This document shows, one piece after another, positions 1-9,459 of a stretch of 64,000 nucleotides of DNA. The stretch comes from Marinobacter sp. GTDB lineage: Bacteria; Pseudomonadota; Gammaproteobacteria; Pseudomonadales; Oleiphilaceae. The translations under genes and the position numbers were made by a program. The stretch lies in contig JACIZI010000015.1 of the NCBI GenBank assembly GCA_014359475.1, positions 16,455-80,454 of the forward strand. Reading direction: 5' to 3'. The number at the start of each line of letters is the position of its first letter. Within the stretch, counting starts at the first letter, position 1. The notes beneath the pieces are model-generated. The model saw only the letters and a program-made list of their open reading frames with translations, was not told the origin of the DNA and ran no database searches.

Positions 1-115
1 GAACGTCGCCGCCGTTATCCTGGCTCCAGGTGGCGTTGAAGGGTCCCAGCACGGCTCCGCCATCCAGGCATACAGTCACTTCATGGTTGGTGAGCCGGTC
101 GTCCACTACGCTCAT
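1..115 (-). CDS. Partial hypothetical protein (N-terminal 38 residues)
   Basis: An open frame reads leftward off the window edge. It begins with ATG at 113-115, and on the minus strand a GGAG ribosome-binding site lies about 8 nt upstream. The visible residues start MSVVDDRLTNHEVTVCLDGG and include NATWSQDNGG. No signal peptide or membrane segment is visible and I recognise no family. It lies downstream of, and on the same strand as, the wax ester synthase, so it could share that transcript. Only the start and the reading frame are supported. Confidence 0.5.
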   Translation of the reverse strand, partial: MSVVDDRLTNHEVTVCLDGGAVLGPFNATWSQDNGGDV

Positions 116-193
116 GGCATTCTCCTTCCTAGGGTTAAAGATAGGCTGTAATGATCAGTGTATACCCGAAATATTGTGCCGTCTGCCCTGAGA

Positions 194-1690
194 TCAACCA
201 GTGCGGCGCAGATTGCTGATGCAGACATCCAGAAAAGCACCGGGGTCATCCAGCACCGCCTCGTCAGCCACCACACCGAGACAGATATGGCCGGCATAGC
301 TGACAAAACTGACTCCCAGTCCGATATTGCCGGCCTGGGGCACCCAGCAAACCTGTTCCGTAATCCGGCAACCCGCCAGATACCGGGCCTGCCGGGCACC
401 AGGCATATTGGAAACCACCACACTGGCTTTGCGACAGAGCAGGTCCGCCAGGGACTGCCTCCATCGGTCCGGCAGCATCACGGCAGCACCCGCCATCGCC
501 CAGGAAATCACCGGCTGCCAGCTGCGCTTGAATTTGCGGGTCTCATGCTTGACCCGGTACAACTGCTCCAGCGCACTAACGCCGTCCACCGGCAGGGGCA
601 CAAACACGGTGCCGAAACAGTTTCCCAGGGCGCCGGATGCCGGACCTATACCGTCAGGCAGGCGGTTGCGAACATCCATGGGCATGGCGGCGTGCATCAC
701 GATGTCCTCAGCATTAAGACCAGAGCGGTGCACATGCTCGCGCAAAGCCGCAGTGACACTCTGCAGCAGCAGGTCATTGATCGTGACCCCCGCGCTGTGG
801 GCCACTTCCCGCAACCGCCCCTCGGCCAGCGGCTTTGACCAGCAACAATGCCGGCGGCCCAGCAGGGAACGGGACAGGCCGCTTTCGGAATCCTCCGGCT
901 CCCCGAGGAACTGGCCAATCTCGTTGACGGCCCGGTAGCCGCGCCCGGCAAACCGTTCGACCAGTTTACCCAGACGCTGCAGGGACCAGCGGGCCGGATC
1001 CGCCAGACGATCGCTTTCTGGTGGCTCCAGGGCTTCCTCCAACAGGCGCCGGAGCCAGGCACCGGTATGGCGACTCCAGCGCAGAAAAGCGGCATTTTCC
1101 CGGGCTCCGTAAAGCACCGGGGCCTGTTGTGGCGAGGGCGGGCAAAGGCGCTGGAAAACCTCCATCAGGGACAGTCCGTCCCCGTAGCAATGGTGGATGC
1201 GCAACACCAGAGCGGCTCCTCCTTCCGCCCGGGGCGCCAGCCAGAACTTCCAGCGGGGCCGATAGTCAGGCTGCGGCTCATTCATCCGGGCGGAAACCCA
1301 CTCCTCCAGTTGCAGCTTACTGAAGGGTTCACCCACAACGCTGAGGTGGTGCCGCAGGGAGAATACCTCATCCCGTCGCCACCACCAGCCAGTGGTGCGG
1401 CGCTCGGGATAAAAGCGAAGACGGTCCCAGGAGAGCCAGTAATCCCGCAGGAACTGCTCCAGGCGATGCGGTGTGAGCCCGTCTACTCGCATCATCACGG
1501 TGATGGTCAGCGGATTATCGGGCCGCTCAAGCGCCAGCCAGGCGGCATCTGCGGGCAACAGGAGATGGGTGTCCTCTTGGCTCAAACCTGTATTTCCCTG
1601 GCGGTCATCGGTTACTGACAAATGGCGTAAGTTGACCGGGCATTGTGCCAGAGTAATCACACGCACTCCATCTACGACGCACGACATCAC
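194..1690 (-). CDS. Wax ester synthase / acyl-CoA:diacylglycerol acyltransferase (WS/DGAT)
   Basis: A 498-residue member of the bacterial WS/DGAT family, which esterifies long-chain alcohols or diacylglycerol with acyl-CoA to make storage wax esters or triacylglycerol at the membrane/lipid-body surface. The catalytic HHxxxDG motif appears as HHCYGDG (about residue 166), followed by family blocks MPMDVRNRLPDG and, near the C-terminus, SNMPG. Length is close to the usual 450-480 plus an extended N-terminus. The frame opens with GTG-ATG at 1690 without a good ribosome-binding site, so the true start may be a few codons downstream. The homologous part begins near ADAAWLALERPDNP. The alpha/beta hydrolase gene is divergent. 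Substrate preference cannot be read from the sequence. Confidence 0.88.
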   Translation of the reverse strand: MMSCVVDGVRVITLAQCPVNLRHLSVTDDRQGNTGLSQEDTHLLLPADAAWLALERPDNPLTITVMMRVDGLTPHRLEQFLRDYWLSWDRLRFYPERRTTGWWWRRDEVFSLRHHLSVVGEPFSKLQLEEWVSARMNEPQPDYRPRWKFWLAPRAEGGAALVLRIHHCYGDGLSLMEVFQRLCPPSPQQAPVLYGARENAAFLRWSRHTGAWLRRLLEEALEPPESDRLADPARWSLQRLGKLVERFAGRGYRAVNEIGQFLGEPEDSESGLSRSLLGRRHCCWSKPLAEGRLREVAHSAGVTINDLLLQSVTAALREHVHRSGLNAEDIVMHAAMPMDVRNRLPDGIGPASGALGNCFGTVFVPLPVDGVSALEQLYRVKHETRKFKRSWQPVISWAMAGAAVMLPDRWRQSLADLLCRKASVVVSNMPGARQARYLAGCRITEQVCWVPQAGNIGLGVSFVSYAGHICLGVVADEAVLDDPGAFLDVCISNLRRTG

Positions 1691-1936
1691 ATTTTGTACA
1701 AAAAGTTACATTGAATCCCGCCTCCATTCCTATACTGAGCATAAGAGCTATCGTGAAAGTTATCATGAAAAACAGGGAGCTGGACCCAGGGAACAAAGGT
1801 GGATTGACCGAAAACAACCAGAAATGGTGTAGGACGTGCCAATAATCAACGCACGCTAACGCGGTAAAACTTGCAGTTACTGTCCAGACAATCAACGACC
1901 AACAATCGGACAGGAACTGCTGGTGGGAGAACAGTT

Positions 1937-2860
1937 ATGAAAGCGAGCCACGTTCGCAAACTGATCAAACCGATCGAAAGTGCCTATTCGGAGATGTTTT
2001 CCGGGCGGGTCTACCGAGTCGGCAATGGGGCTGTCTCCGTGCGCAATCACAGCGGCAAAGCAGAGCATACCGTTATTGGCGTGCACGGGTTCCTGGAAAA
2101 TCACTGTTACTTCACCCAGGCCTACGAGGCCCCGACCACCGAACTGATCCTGCTGACCTGCAGCAATTACCATATTCCGGTCAACGGTGTGACGCCGGAA
2201 ACCCCGGACTGGGAAGTGCCGATCAAATCCCTGGATGGCACCATCGAATACGATGCCCGCATCCTCAACCAGGCCCTGGAAAACCTGCCGACCACCGACA
2301 ATATCCGGGTGCATGGCCACTCACGGGGTGGCGCTGTCATTCTGGAGGCCATCCGTCTTCGTCCGGAACTCTACGAAACCGTCGAGGTTGTCCTCGAAGC
2401 CCCGGTTCTGCCCCAGGGCAAGCTGTCGTCACTGGTCACCATGGTACTGGAGCCGGTCAGCCACGGCATGTGGCCCTGGGTCATCCGCCTGATCAACAGC
2501 GCACCCTCATCTGCCTATGGCCAGACCTTCTTCGGCAAGATGAACCCCCGCAAGAAGGTGCTGCTGAGCAAACTCTTTTCCGCCACCCGGGACCACCTGA
2601 CCATCGTGCGTAATATCGAAAACCTGATGGAATGGATGGACCGGCAGGATACCAGTATTTACCAGCACGTCCGCCAGGGCACCTTCCTGATTCCGGCGGT
2701 GGATCGCATCCTCGACCGCACAGCAATGCTCAACAGCGCACGCAAGAGCCCGACGACCATGCGCATTGTGGAAACCCAGGCGCCCAGTCATTTCATCACC
2801 CTGGACAGCAAGAAATGGGTGCCGGACTTCGAGTCCCTGCCGTCTGCCGCCCAGGGCTGA
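1937..2860 (+). CDS. Alpha/beta hydrolase (lipase/esterase-like)
   Basis: A 307-residue alpha/beta hydrolase. The oxyanion-hole strand is seen as VIGVHGF and the nucleophile elbow as GHSRGG, which places the catalytic Ser after the central strand. A late His in SHFITLD is the likely third member of the triad. I chose ATG 1937 because GGGAGA lies 7 nt upstream; the frame is open further 5' but that part is not protein-like. No signal peptide is seen, so the enzyme is probably cytoplasmic. Its place opposite a wax ester synthase suggests acting on storage lipids or acyl esters, but this is inference from context only. Confidence 0.75.
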   Translation: MKASHVRKLIKPIESAYSEMFSGRVYRVGNGAVSVRNHSGKAEHTVIGVHGFLENHCYFTQAYEAPTTELILLTCSNYHIPVNGVTPETPDWEVPIKSLDGTIEYDARILNQALENLPTTDNIRVHGHSRGGAVILEAIRLRPELYETVEVVLEAPVLPQGKLSSLVTMVLEPVSHGMWPWVIRLINSAPSSAYGQTFFGKMNPRKKVLLSKLFSATRDHLTIVRNIENLMEWMDRQDTSIYQHVRQGTFLIPAVDRILDRTAMLNSARKSPTTMRIVETQAPSHFITLDSKKWVPDFESLPSAAQG

Positions 2861-2959
2861 CTGCTGGCGCCCGGCAGATCTGACCACTGCAAAAGCTACG
2901 CCGGCTCCGGAAGGTACCTGCAGCAGAATCCGGGCCGTCACTATGGCCCGGATTGACTA

Positions 2960-3235
2960 TCAGCCGATGATGGTATCCAGTTGTGAATGGATCTCCTGCT
3001 CGATGCGGGATTTGAAGGGACGCAGCATCAATCCCAGTTCCAGATGCACATGAATGTCGTCACTGCTGAGATCCAGCTGCCCCTTGACACCACTGCGCTT
3101 GAACTTCATTACGTCGCCCTCCCAGCGGTAATCCACACCAAACTGGCTGGAAAGATCTTTGGCCAGGGTTTCCGCCGCTTGGCGGGCGTGTTCTTTATCC
3201 AGGGAGTGGGAACGGTGTACGTCGATTGTAGACAT
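2960..3235 (-). CDS. Polyhydroxyalkanoic acid system family protein (PHA_gran_rgn)
   Basis: A 91-residue protein starting MSTIDVHRSHSLDKEHARQA, which matches the small polyhydroxyalkanoic-acid-system family found beside ubiE/pha genes in Pseudomonas and relatives. It has an N-terminal helix rich in charged residues and a C-terminal half (DLSSDDIHVHLELGLML) predicted as beta strands. The frame extends 21 codons upstream, but the internal ATG at 3235 gives the family-like N-terminus. The gene is divergent from ubiE. Its biochemical role is not established. A granule-associated or regulatory role is implied only by the family name, and no PHA synthase is in this window. Confidence 0.75.
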   Translation of the reverse strand: MSTIDVHRSHSLDKEHARQAAETLAKDLSSQFGVDYRWEGDVMKFKRSGVKGQLDLSSDDIHVHLELGLMLRPFKSRIEQEIHSQLDTIIG

Positions 3236-3305
3236 GCTCAGGTGCTCGGTATCGGAAGTTTGAGACAGACAGTTTATTGATTTCCCCGCAGCTGGCAAAT
3301 CGGCT

Positions 3306-3335
3306 ATTGGGACTGGTGCGCTTAACCGTTAGAAT
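3306..3335 (+). promoter_or_regulatory. Candidate sigma-70 promoter for ubiE
   Basis: TTGGGA (3306-3311) and TAGAAT (3330-3335) are separated by 18 bp and lie 30 bp upstream of the ubiE start in the divergent intergenic region. Match quality is moderate and this is sequence reading only. Confidence 0.4.
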
Positions 3336-3365
3336 GACTCCCTCAGATTCTGACAGGACCGACCC

Positions 3366-4157
3366 ATGAGCGAGCAGCAAGCCCCGCACGATCAGGCACC
3401 TCAAAACCCGGCTGAGGACGAAAGCACTCACTTCGGGTTCCGCAATGTACCGAAAAGCCAGAAGGCGGGCCAGGTGGCAGAAGTGTTTCATTCCGTGGCC
3501 GGCAAGTACGACCTGATGAATGACCTGATGTCCATGGGCATCCACCGTTTATGGAAGCGCTTCACCATCGAGTTGTCCGGCGTTCGCCCGGGGCACAAGG
3601 TACTGGATATTGCGGGCGGCACCGGAGATCTGACCATGAAGTTTTCCGATCTGGTTGGCCCTTCCGGACAGGTGTTCCTTGCCGACATCAACGCCTCCAT
3701 GCTGCAGGTGGGCCGCAGCCGGCTGACCGACCGGGGTTACGTGGGCAACATTGACTATGTGCAGGCGGATGCCGAGCACCTGCCCTTTCCGGATAACTAC
3801 TTCAACGCTGTTTCCATCGCCTTTGGCCTGCGTAACGTGACCGACAAGGACCAGGCCCTGCGGGACATGACCCGGGTACTCAAGCCCGGTGGCAAGCTGA
3901 TGGTGCTGGAGTTCTCCAAGCCCACCAACCCGCTGCTCAGCAAAGCCTATGACATGTACTCGTTCAACGCTTTGCCCCTCATGGGCCAGTTGATCGCCGG
4001 TGACAGCAACAGCTACCAGTACCTGGCCGAGTCGATCCGCATGCACCCGGACCAGGAAACCCTCAAGGGCATGATGGAAGAAGCCGGCCTGGTGAACTGC
4101 AAGTACCACAACATGACCGGCGGTGTCGTGGCCCTGCACGCAGGAATCAAACCCTGA
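3366..4157 (+). CDS. ubiE: Demethylmenaquinone/2-polyprenyl-methoxybenzoquinol methyltransferase UbiE
   Basis: A 263-residue class I SAM-dependent C-methyltransferase of ubiquinone (and menaquinone) synthesis. It carries the UbiE signature [19 protein letters not shown] motif [12 protein letters not shown], the acidic post-I residue in LADINASML, and the C-terminal [12 protein letters not shown] that typifies UbiE. The N-terminal ~25 residues are a low-complexity extension. The stop codon overlaps the ubiJ start by 1 nt (TGATG), so the ubiE-ubiJ-ubiB order is translationally coupled, as in enterobacteria and pseudomonads. Confidence 0.97.
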   Translation: MSEQQAPHDQAPQNPAEDESTHFGFRNVPKSQKAGQVAEVFHSVAGKYDLMNDLMSMGIHRLWKRFTIELSGVRPGHKVLDIAGGTGDLTMKFSDLVGPSGQVFLADINASMLQVGRSRLTDRGYVGNIDYVQADAEHLPFPDNYFNAVSIAFGLRNVTDKDQALRDMTRVLKPGGKLMVLEFSKPTNPLLSKAYDMYSFNALPLMGQLIAGDSNSYQYLAESIRMHPDQETLKGMMEEAGLVNCKYHNMTGGVVALHAGIKP

Positions 4158-4792
4158 TGTTCCCCGGCCCGACCCTGCGCTCTGCCGTGTCCGCAATCAC
4201 AGAGCGTGCACTGAATCAGGCGCTAAGATTTGACCCTGCCGGGCGCAAGGCCCTGCAAGAGGCACTGACCGGGCCGGTACAGTTCGAACTGACCCAGCCC
4301 CTGCCGCTGACACTGACCCTGCAATCCGTGGGGGAGCGCATCACCGTGACCAGTGGCCCGGTGGAACAACCCGCGCTGGTCCTCAGTGGCAGCCCGCTGG
4401 CATTTGCCTCGCTGGCCGGTGGCGACCAGGACGTATTCAGCCAGCAACGCATCCGTGTCACTGGCGATACCGGTCTGGCCCACCAGTTCCAGCGCGCCCT
4501 GAACCAGCTCAATCCAGACTGGGAATCCGCCCTGGCTGGCTATACCGGCGACCTGCCGGCCCACTTTATCGGCCAGCGTATTCGCGGCATGCTGCGCTGG
4601 AGCCACCAGGCGATCACTTCCATGACCACCAATATCGAGGAATACATCCACGAGGAGAGTGGTGCCCTGCCCGGGGGACGCGAACTGGAGGCGACCTTTG
4701 ACGATATCGATGAGCTGAATCTCCGCACGGAAAGGCTTGAAGCCAGGGTTCGCCTCCTGGAAAGCAAAAACGATTCGCCGGAGACCCCGTGA
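4157..4792 (+). CDS. ubiJ: Ubiquinone biosynthesis accessory factor UbiJ (SCP2 domain)
   Basis: A 211-residue protein between ubiE and ubiB, the position of UbiJ. The N-terminal ~120 residues form an SCP2 sterol-carrier-like fold ([20 protein letters not shown], then [14 protein letters not shown]). The C-terminal ~60 residues are helical and charged with a heptad-like run ending [13 protein letters not shown]. In E. coli UbiJ is a non-catalytic scaffold that, with UbiK, organises the soluble Ubi metabolon and binds hydrophobic ubiquinone intermediates. It overlaps ubiE by 1 nt and ubiB by 4 nt. Confidence 0.92.
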   Translation: MFPGPTLRSAVSAITERALNQALRFDPAGRKALQEALTGPVQFELTQPLPLTLTLQSVGERITVTSGPVEQPALVLSGSPLAFASLAGGDQDVFSQQRIRVTGDTGLAHQFQRALNQLNPDWESALAGYTGDLPAHFIGQRIRGMLRWSHQAITSMTTNIEEYIHEESGALPGGRELEATFDDIDELNLRTERLEARVRLLESKNDSPETP

Positions 4793-6432
4793 CCCGACTG
4801 CAACGACTGCTCCGAATCCTCTGGGTGCTCTGCCGCTTCCGGCTGGATATTTTCCTGCCTGTAAAGGAACTGCCGGTGCCCCTGCGGTTGCTTTTCATGC
4901 TGGCCCCCTGGCACCTGTTCCCGCAGCCGAAGATGGACCGTGGTGAGCGCCTGAGACTTGCCCTGGAAGAATTGGGGCCGGTGTTCGTGAAGTTCGGGCA
5001 GATTCTGTCTACCCGCCGGGATTTGCTACCGGATGATATGGCCGATTCCCTGAAATACCTGCAGGACAGGGTATCTCCCTTTCCCAGTAATGAGGCACGG
5101 GACATTATCGAGAAGTCACTGGGGGCACCAGTGGCTGAGCTGTTCGCCGAATTCAGCCCGGACCCCATGGCCTCGGCCTCGGTGGCACAGGTGCATGCGG
5201 CCACCCTGCACGACGGCCAGCAAGTAGTAGTCAAGGTGATCCGCCCCGGTATTGAGCGGGTGATCAATCAGGACCTGTCGCTGATGTACCTGATGGCCCG
5301 ACTGCTGGAGCGTTACTGGTCAGAGGGCCGGCGACTGCACCCGGTGGAAGTAGTGGAAGACTATGACCACACCATCCATGACGAGCTGGACCTGCAACGC
5401 GAAGCCGCCAACGCCAGCCAGTTGCGTCGTAACTTCCCCGGGTCGCCGCTGATCTACATGCCCTTTATCGAATGGGACTACACCCGCAAGTCGGTGCTGG
5501 TGATGGAGCGGGTATACGGCATCCCGATCGGTGATGTGGAGGCCCTGAAAGCCGCCGGCACCAATATGAAGGTGCTGGCCGAAAAAGGCGTAGAGATCTT
5601 TTTTACCCAGGTGTTCCGGGATAGCTTTTTCCATGCCGACATGCACCCGGGCAATATCTTCGTGGATGTGTCGAACCCCGACGATCCGCGCTATATCGCC
5701 ATCGACTTCGGCATTGTCGGCACCCTGGCACCGGACGACCAGAGCTACCTCGCCCGCAACCTGCTTGCCTTCTTCAAACAGGACTACAGGCAGGTAGCCC
5801 AGCTGCACATACAATCCGGCTGGGTACCGGCAGACACCCGGGTCAATGAGTTTGAAGCGGCGATCCGCACGGTGTGCGAACCCATTTTCGATAAACCATT
5901 GAAGGACATTTCCTTCGGCCACTTCCTGCTGAGACTGTTCCAGACCGCACGGCGTTTTAATATGGAAGTGCAGCCGCAACTGGTGTTGCTGCAGAAGACC
6001 CTGCTCAATGTGGAAGGTCTCGGCCGCCAGTTATATCCGGATCTGGACCTGTGGAGCACGGCACAGCCTTTCCTGGAGGACTGGATGCGCCGCCGTATTG
6101 GCCCCGTTGGTTTGATAAAAAATATCCGCACCCATCTGCCAGACTGGCTGGAACAATCCCCGGAAATGCCGCAGCTGATCCACGATACCCTGGCCCAACT
6201 GCGACAGGCCGGACCCACAGAGGACCAGAACCGGGCCACTCTGGAACTGCTGCTGGAAAATCGCCGCCGGGCCGATCGTCGCTGGCGCAGAACACTACTG
6301 GCGGTGGTGCTTGCGGGCGGGGCCTGGTTGAGCATCGGTTACGACCTGCCGGAACTGACCCGCCAAATGGAGCCCTGGGGCTGGGCCATGCTGGCCGCTG
6401 CCGCCTGGCTGATTGGCCGCGGCAGCCAATAA
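4789..6432 (+). CDS. ubiB: Ubiquinone biosynthesis protein-kinase-like ATPase UbiB
   Basis: A 547-residue ADCK/ABC1-type atypical kinase. Visible motifs: the N-terminal signature [17 protein letters not shown], the Ala-rich loop [11 protein letters not shown] that replaces the usual Gly-rich loop, the ATP-binding Lys in VVVKVIRPG, the catalytic-loop [11 protein letters not shown], and AIDFGIVG (DFG). Two C-terminal membrane segments (around residues 500-520 and 526-545) anchor it to the inner membrane. UbiB supports CoQ synthesis, probably by ATP-driven extraction of lipid intermediates. The start is GTG at 4789, overlapping the ubiJ stop. Confidence 0.96.
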   Translation: MTRLQRLLRILWVLCRFRLDIFLPVKELPVPLRLLFMLAPWHLFPQPKMDRGERLRLALEELGPVFVKFGQILSTRRDLLPDDMADSLKYLQDRVSPFPSNEARDIIEKSLGAPVAELFAEFSPDPMASASVAQVHAATLHDGQQVVVKVIRPGIERVINQDLSLMYLMARLLERYWSEGRRLHPVEVVEDYDHTIHDELDLQREAANASQLRRNFPGSPLIYMPFIEWDYTRKSVLVMERVYGIPIGDVEALKAAGTNMKVLAEKGVEIFFTQVFRDSFFHADMHPGNIFVDVSNPDDPRYIAIDFGIVGTLAPDDQSYLARNLLAFFKQDYRQVAQLHIQSGWVPADTRVNEFEAAIRTVCEPIFDKPLKDISFGHFLLRLFQTARRFNMEVQPQLVLLQKTLLNVEGLGRQLYPDLDLWSTAQPFLEDWMRRRIGPVGLIKNIRTHLPDWLEQSPEMPQLIHDTLAQLRQAGPTEDQNRATLELLLENRRRADRRWRRTLLAVVLAGGAWLSIGYDLPELTRQMEPWGWAMLAAAAWLIGRGSQ

Positions 6433-6453
6433 TCGCGAACAGGATTCACGTAA

Positions 6454-6891
6454 ATGCAAGATTCACCCTCTACAGTCGATAACCCTGAATGGCTGAATGT
6501 CATTCGCTGGACAGACGACGGCCTGGTACCGGCCATTGCCCAGGATGCCGCCACCGGCGAGATCCTGATGATGGCCTGGATGAACCGGGAGTCACTGCAA
6601 CGGACAGCGGAAGAAGGCCAGGCGGTCTACTGGTCCCGGTCCCGGCAAAAGCTGTGGCGCAAGGGCGAACGTTCCGGCCACCAGCAATTGATCCGGGAAA
6701 TCCGGCTGGATTGCGACGAGGATGTGCTATTGCTGAAAGTCGAGCAGAAGGGTGGCATTGCTTGCCATACCGGGCGCAAGAGCTGCTTCTACCGGAAACT
6801 GGACAACGGAGAGTGGCTCAGCACCGATCCGGTGCTGCGGGATCCGGACGCAATCTACGGAACAGAAAGGGGAGACAAGACCGGTGAGTGA
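6454..6891 (+). CDS. hisI: Phosphoribosyl-AMP cyclohydrolase HisI
   Basis: A 145-residue monofunctional enzyme opening the adenine ring of phosphoribosyl-AMP (third step of histidine synthesis). Motifs seen: [28 protein letters not shown], and the metal-binding Asp/Cys cluster [15 protein letters not shown] followed by [10 protein letters not shown]. It is separate from the pyrophosphohydrolase, unlike the fused hisIE of E. coli, and overlaps hisE by 8 nt. It lies with hisE between ubi and tat genes, as in Pseudomonas, rather than in a his operon. Confidence 0.96.
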   Translation: MQDSPSTVDNPEWLNVIRWTDDGLVPAIAQDAATGEILMMAWMNRESLQRTAEEGQAVYWSRSRQKLWRKGERSGHQQLIREIRLDCDEDVLLLKVEQKGGIACHTGRKSCFYRKLDNGEWLSTDPVLRDPDAIYGTERGDKTGE

Positions 6892-7213
6892 TATTCTTCT
6901 GCAACTGGCACAGGTACTGGAAGCCCGCAAGGAAGCTGACCCTGACACCTCCTACGTGGCCAGCCTCCATGAAAAGGGGCTGAACAAGATCCTGGAGAAG
7001 GTAGGCGAGGAATGCACAGAAACGCTGATCGCCGCCAAGGATGCGGAAACCAGCGGTGAAACCCGGGCGCTGGTGAGCGAAACCGCCGACCTGTGGTTCC
7101 ACAGCATGGTGATGCTCTCACGCCTTGGCCTGGGCCCGCAGGATGTGCTGGACGAACTGGCCAGCCGTTTTGATCTGTCCGGGCTGGAAGAGAAAGCCTC
7201 CCGCAACCGTTAA
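6884..7213 (+). CDS. hisE: Phosphoribosyl-ATP pyrophosphatase HisE
   Basis: A 109-residue MazG-like all-alpha pyrophosphohydrolase, second step of histidine synthesis. The conserved block [19 protein letters not shown] carries the metal-binding Glu residues (EExxE), followed by [13 protein letters not shown]. The frame stays open upstream inside hisI, but GTG at 6884 ([12 protein letters not shown]) is the right start by family length. It is preceded by AAGGGGAG about 10 nt upstream and overlaps the hisI stop by 8 nt, which suggests coupled translation. Confidence 0.95.
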   Translation: MSDILLQLAQVLEARKEADPDTSYVASLHEKGLNKILEKVGEECTETLIAAKDAETSGETRALVSETADLWFHSMVMLSRLGLGPQDVLDELASRFDLSGLEEKASRNR

Positions 7214-7296
7214 CCGGAGGTACCCCTTCCGGGGGGTTATCCCTGCATTGTTCTGTTACAGTACACTGACAGGTAATCGCAACATACAACGAGGTT

Positions 7297-7530
7297 ATGG
7301 CTATGAGTATTGGCCCCATGCAACTGCTTCTTATCCTGGCGATAGTGCTGTTACTGTTCGGAACCAAGCGGCTCCGCAACATCGGCAGTGACCTGGGGGG
7401 AGCCATCAAGGGATTCAAGAAATCCATGAAGGATGAAGAATCCAAAAACACCGACTCCCTGGTGGACAAGGAGCAGGAACAATACCAGGCCAGCTCCGAA
7501 GAAAAACCCCGGGACAAGACCCACAGCTGA
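7297..7530 (+). CDS. tatA: Twin-arginine translocase subunit TatA
   Basis: A 77-residue protein with the TatA plan: a short periplasmic N-terminus, one membrane helix ([15 protein letters not shown]), the hinge FGTKRL and an amphipathic helix [17 protein letters not shown], then an acidic, disordered tail. TatA oligomerises to form the conduit for folded Tat substrates across the inner membrane. Start could be ATG 7297 or ATG 7303; GAGG at 7289 serves either. First gene of tatABC. Confidence 0.96.
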   Translation: MAMSIGPMQLLLILAIVLLLFGTKRLRNIGSDLGGAIKGFKKSMKDEESKNTDSLVDKEQEQYQASSEEKPRDKTHS

Positions 7531-7541
7531 GACCAGGCTGA

Positions 7542-7964
7542 ATGTTTGATATCGGCTTCGTCGAGCTGGTGATCTGCTCGATTATCGCATTATTGGTGCT
7601 GGGCCCTGAGCGGCTTCCCGCAGCGGCCCGTGCAACCGGTCGCTGGATTGGTGGTGCCCGGCGCATGGTCACCCAGTTCACCTCTGAGCTGGACCGTCAG
7701 CTCAAGGCCGAAGAACTCCGCGAGGAACTTCGCAAGGCCGGGGATGTGGGCCTGGACGACGTTCAGAAAACAGTCAGTGATGCCCTCAGCGAAGCGAGGC
7801 GTTACGAGCATATGATCGTCTCGGACGATGACAACAAGCTCGCACCGCCACAGACTCAGGCTAATGTCAGCCCGGCCGACAATAACAGTCAGAATCAGCC
7901 TGAACCTGAAAAGGCCGAAGCGTCCAGCCAGCCCCCGCAAAGCAGTCCGGAATCCCGCCCATGA
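7542..7964 (+). CDS. tatB: Twin-arginine translocase subunit TatB
   Basis: A 140-residue protein with one N-terminal membrane helix containing the TatB-typical Glu (MFDIGFVELVICSIIALLVL), the GPERLP hinge and a long amphipathic helix. The C-terminal ~50 residues are Pro/Glu/Gln rich and likely disordered. TatB pairs with TatC to recognise twin-arginine signal peptides. It follows tatA by 11 bp and overlaps tatC by 4 nt (ATGA). Confidence 0.96.
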   Translation: MFDIGFVELVICSIIALLVLGPERLPAAARATGRWIGGARRMVTQFTSELDRQLKAEELREELRKAGDVGLDDVQKTVSDALSEARRYEHMIVSDDDNKLAPPQTQANVSPADNNSQNQPEPEKAEASSQPPQSSPESRP

Positions 7965-8743
7965 GTGACAGGCCTGACGGCAACCAGCAGGACCCCCTCC
8001 AGTCTGAAATGCCCCTTGTGGAGCATCTGCTGGAATTGCGTAACCGTCTGCTGAAAATGGTGCTGGCGGTGATTATCTGTTTTGCCGCCGTGTACCCCTT
8101 TGCCAACGAACTCTATCTCTGGCTCTCCCAACCTTTGCGCGACCTTCTGCCGGTAGGCCAGACCATGATTGCCACGGATGTGACCGCCCCCTTCTTCGCG
8201 CCGCTGAAGCTGGCACTGGTGGTGTCCCTGTTCGCTGCGATTCCGGTGATCCTGTACCAGCTCTGGAGCTTTATCGCACCGGGGCTCTATGCCCACGAGA
8301 AGCGGCTGGCGTTCCCGCTGTTGTTCACGTCGATTCTGCTGTTCTACCTGGGTGCCGCCTTCGCATACTTTGTGGTGTTTCCGCTGGTGTTCGGCTTCTT
8401 CACCGCCATCGGACCGGAAGGCATCGTCGAGCTGCCGGATATCACCAGTTATCTGAATTTTGTGCTGAAAATGTTCTTTGCCTTCGGAGTGGCCTTCGAG
8501 ATCCCGATTGCCACTATCCTGCTGATCCTGAGCGGTGTCACCACCGCATCCAGCCTTGCTGCCAAGCGACCCTACATCGTGGTGGCGTGTTTTGTGATCG
8601 GCATGCTGCTGACACCGCCGGACATTATTTCCCAGATCCTGCTGGCGCTGCCCATGTGGCTGCTGTTCGAGGTCGGCATACTGTTCGGGCGACTGGCGCG
8701 CCGGGAGGTGGCCGAGGCCACGACGCCCACCGATCCTTCATGA
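7961..8743 (+). CDS. tatC: Sec-independent protein translocase TatC
   Basis: A 260-residue polytopic protein with six predicted membrane helices and TatC signatures: MPLVEHLLELRNRL at the N-terminus, then LYQLWSFIAPGLYAHEKR in the first cytoplasmic/periplasmic loop region, and GMLLTPPDIISQ before the last helix. TatC is the twin-arginine signal peptide receptor. Overlaps of 4 nt with both tatB and rsmE indicate one transcript. Confidence 0.97.
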   Translation: MSDRPDGNQQDPLQSEMPLVEHLLELRNRLLKMVLAVIICFAAVYPFANELYLWLSQPLRDLLPVGQTMIATDVTAPFFAPLKLALVVSLFAAIPVILYQLWSFIAPGLYAHEKRLAFPLLFTSILLFYLGAAFAYFVVFPLVFGFFTAIGPEGIVELPDITSYLNFVLKMFFAFGVAFEIPIATILLILSGVTTASSLAAKRPYIVVACFVIGMLLTPPDIISQILLALPMWLLFEVGILFGRLARREVAEATTPTDPS

Positions 8744-9459
8744 ACCTGGCACTGCTGTTTGACGACGACTTCATTGCCCCGGACCGGGCCCGGCTGACCC
8801 ATCGCCGCCTCGATCACCTGCACTCCGTGCTCAAGGTCAGCGAGGGTGACCTTATTCCGGTGGCCCGGGTCAACGGCAAGCTGGGTGAGGGTCGCATTGT
8901 CAGTCTGAGCAGCGACTGTGCGGAGATTGTGGTGGACCTGGATCAGCAGCCCCCGCCGCCGCTGCCGCTGACACTGGTGCTGGCCATGCCGCGTCCCAAG
9001 ATGTTCCGGCGGGTGCTGCAGACCTGCGCCAGCCTCGGGGTCAAGGATCTCTGGCTGATCCACTCACGCAAGGTGGAGAAAAGCTACTGGCAAACCCCCT
9101 GGCTCAGCGACGAGCATCTCACCGAAAACCTGACACTGGGACTGGAGCAGGCCCGCGATTCCCGGATGCCCCGGGTACAGATCCGCAAGCGGTTCAAGCC
9201 CTTTGTGGAAGACGAGTTGCCCGGATTACTGAACGGCAAGCAAGGGCTGGTGGCCCACCCCGGCACCGCCACTCCCTGCCCTGTGCACCTCCAGGAACCC
9301 GCCTTGCTCTGCATCGGGCCGGAAGGTGGCTTTATCCCCTACGAAGTGGAAAAACTGGCCGAAGCGGGCTGTGTGCAGGTGCATCTGGGCCCTCGAATCC
9401 TGCGGGTTGAAACCGCCGTACCCGCCATCATCAGCCGCCTGTTTGATGCCTGCGGCTGA
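8740..9459 (+). CDS. rsmE: 16S rRNA (uracil(1498)-N3)-methyltransferase RsmE
   Basis: A 239-residue SPOUT-class methyltransferase that makes m3U1498 in the small-subunit decoding region. An N-terminal PUA-like beta domain is followed by the SPOUT knot; family motifs CIGPEGGF and LGPRILRVETA form the SAM-binding trefoil knot. ATG 8740 overlaps the tatC stop (ATGA). The gene ends directly against the convergent exporter gene with no intergenic space. Confidence 0.95.
   Translation: MNLALLFDDDFIAPDRARLTHRRLDHLHSVLKVSEGDLIPVARVNGKLGEGRIVSLSSDCAEIVVDLDQQPPPPLPLTLVLAMPRPKMFRRVLQTCASLGVKDLWLIHSRKVEKSYWQTPWLSDEHLTENLTLGLEQARDSRMPRVQIRKRFKPFVEDELPGLLNGKQGLVAHPGTATPCPVHLQEPALLCIGPEGGFIPYEVEKLAEAGCVQVHLGPRILRVETAVPAIISRLFDACG

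Noticed and set aside
7214-7250. CCGGAGG/CCTTCCGG hairpin after hisE as a terminator
   Set aside because: The stem is bulged and followed by G residues, not T; tat genes may be read through or have a separate promoter.
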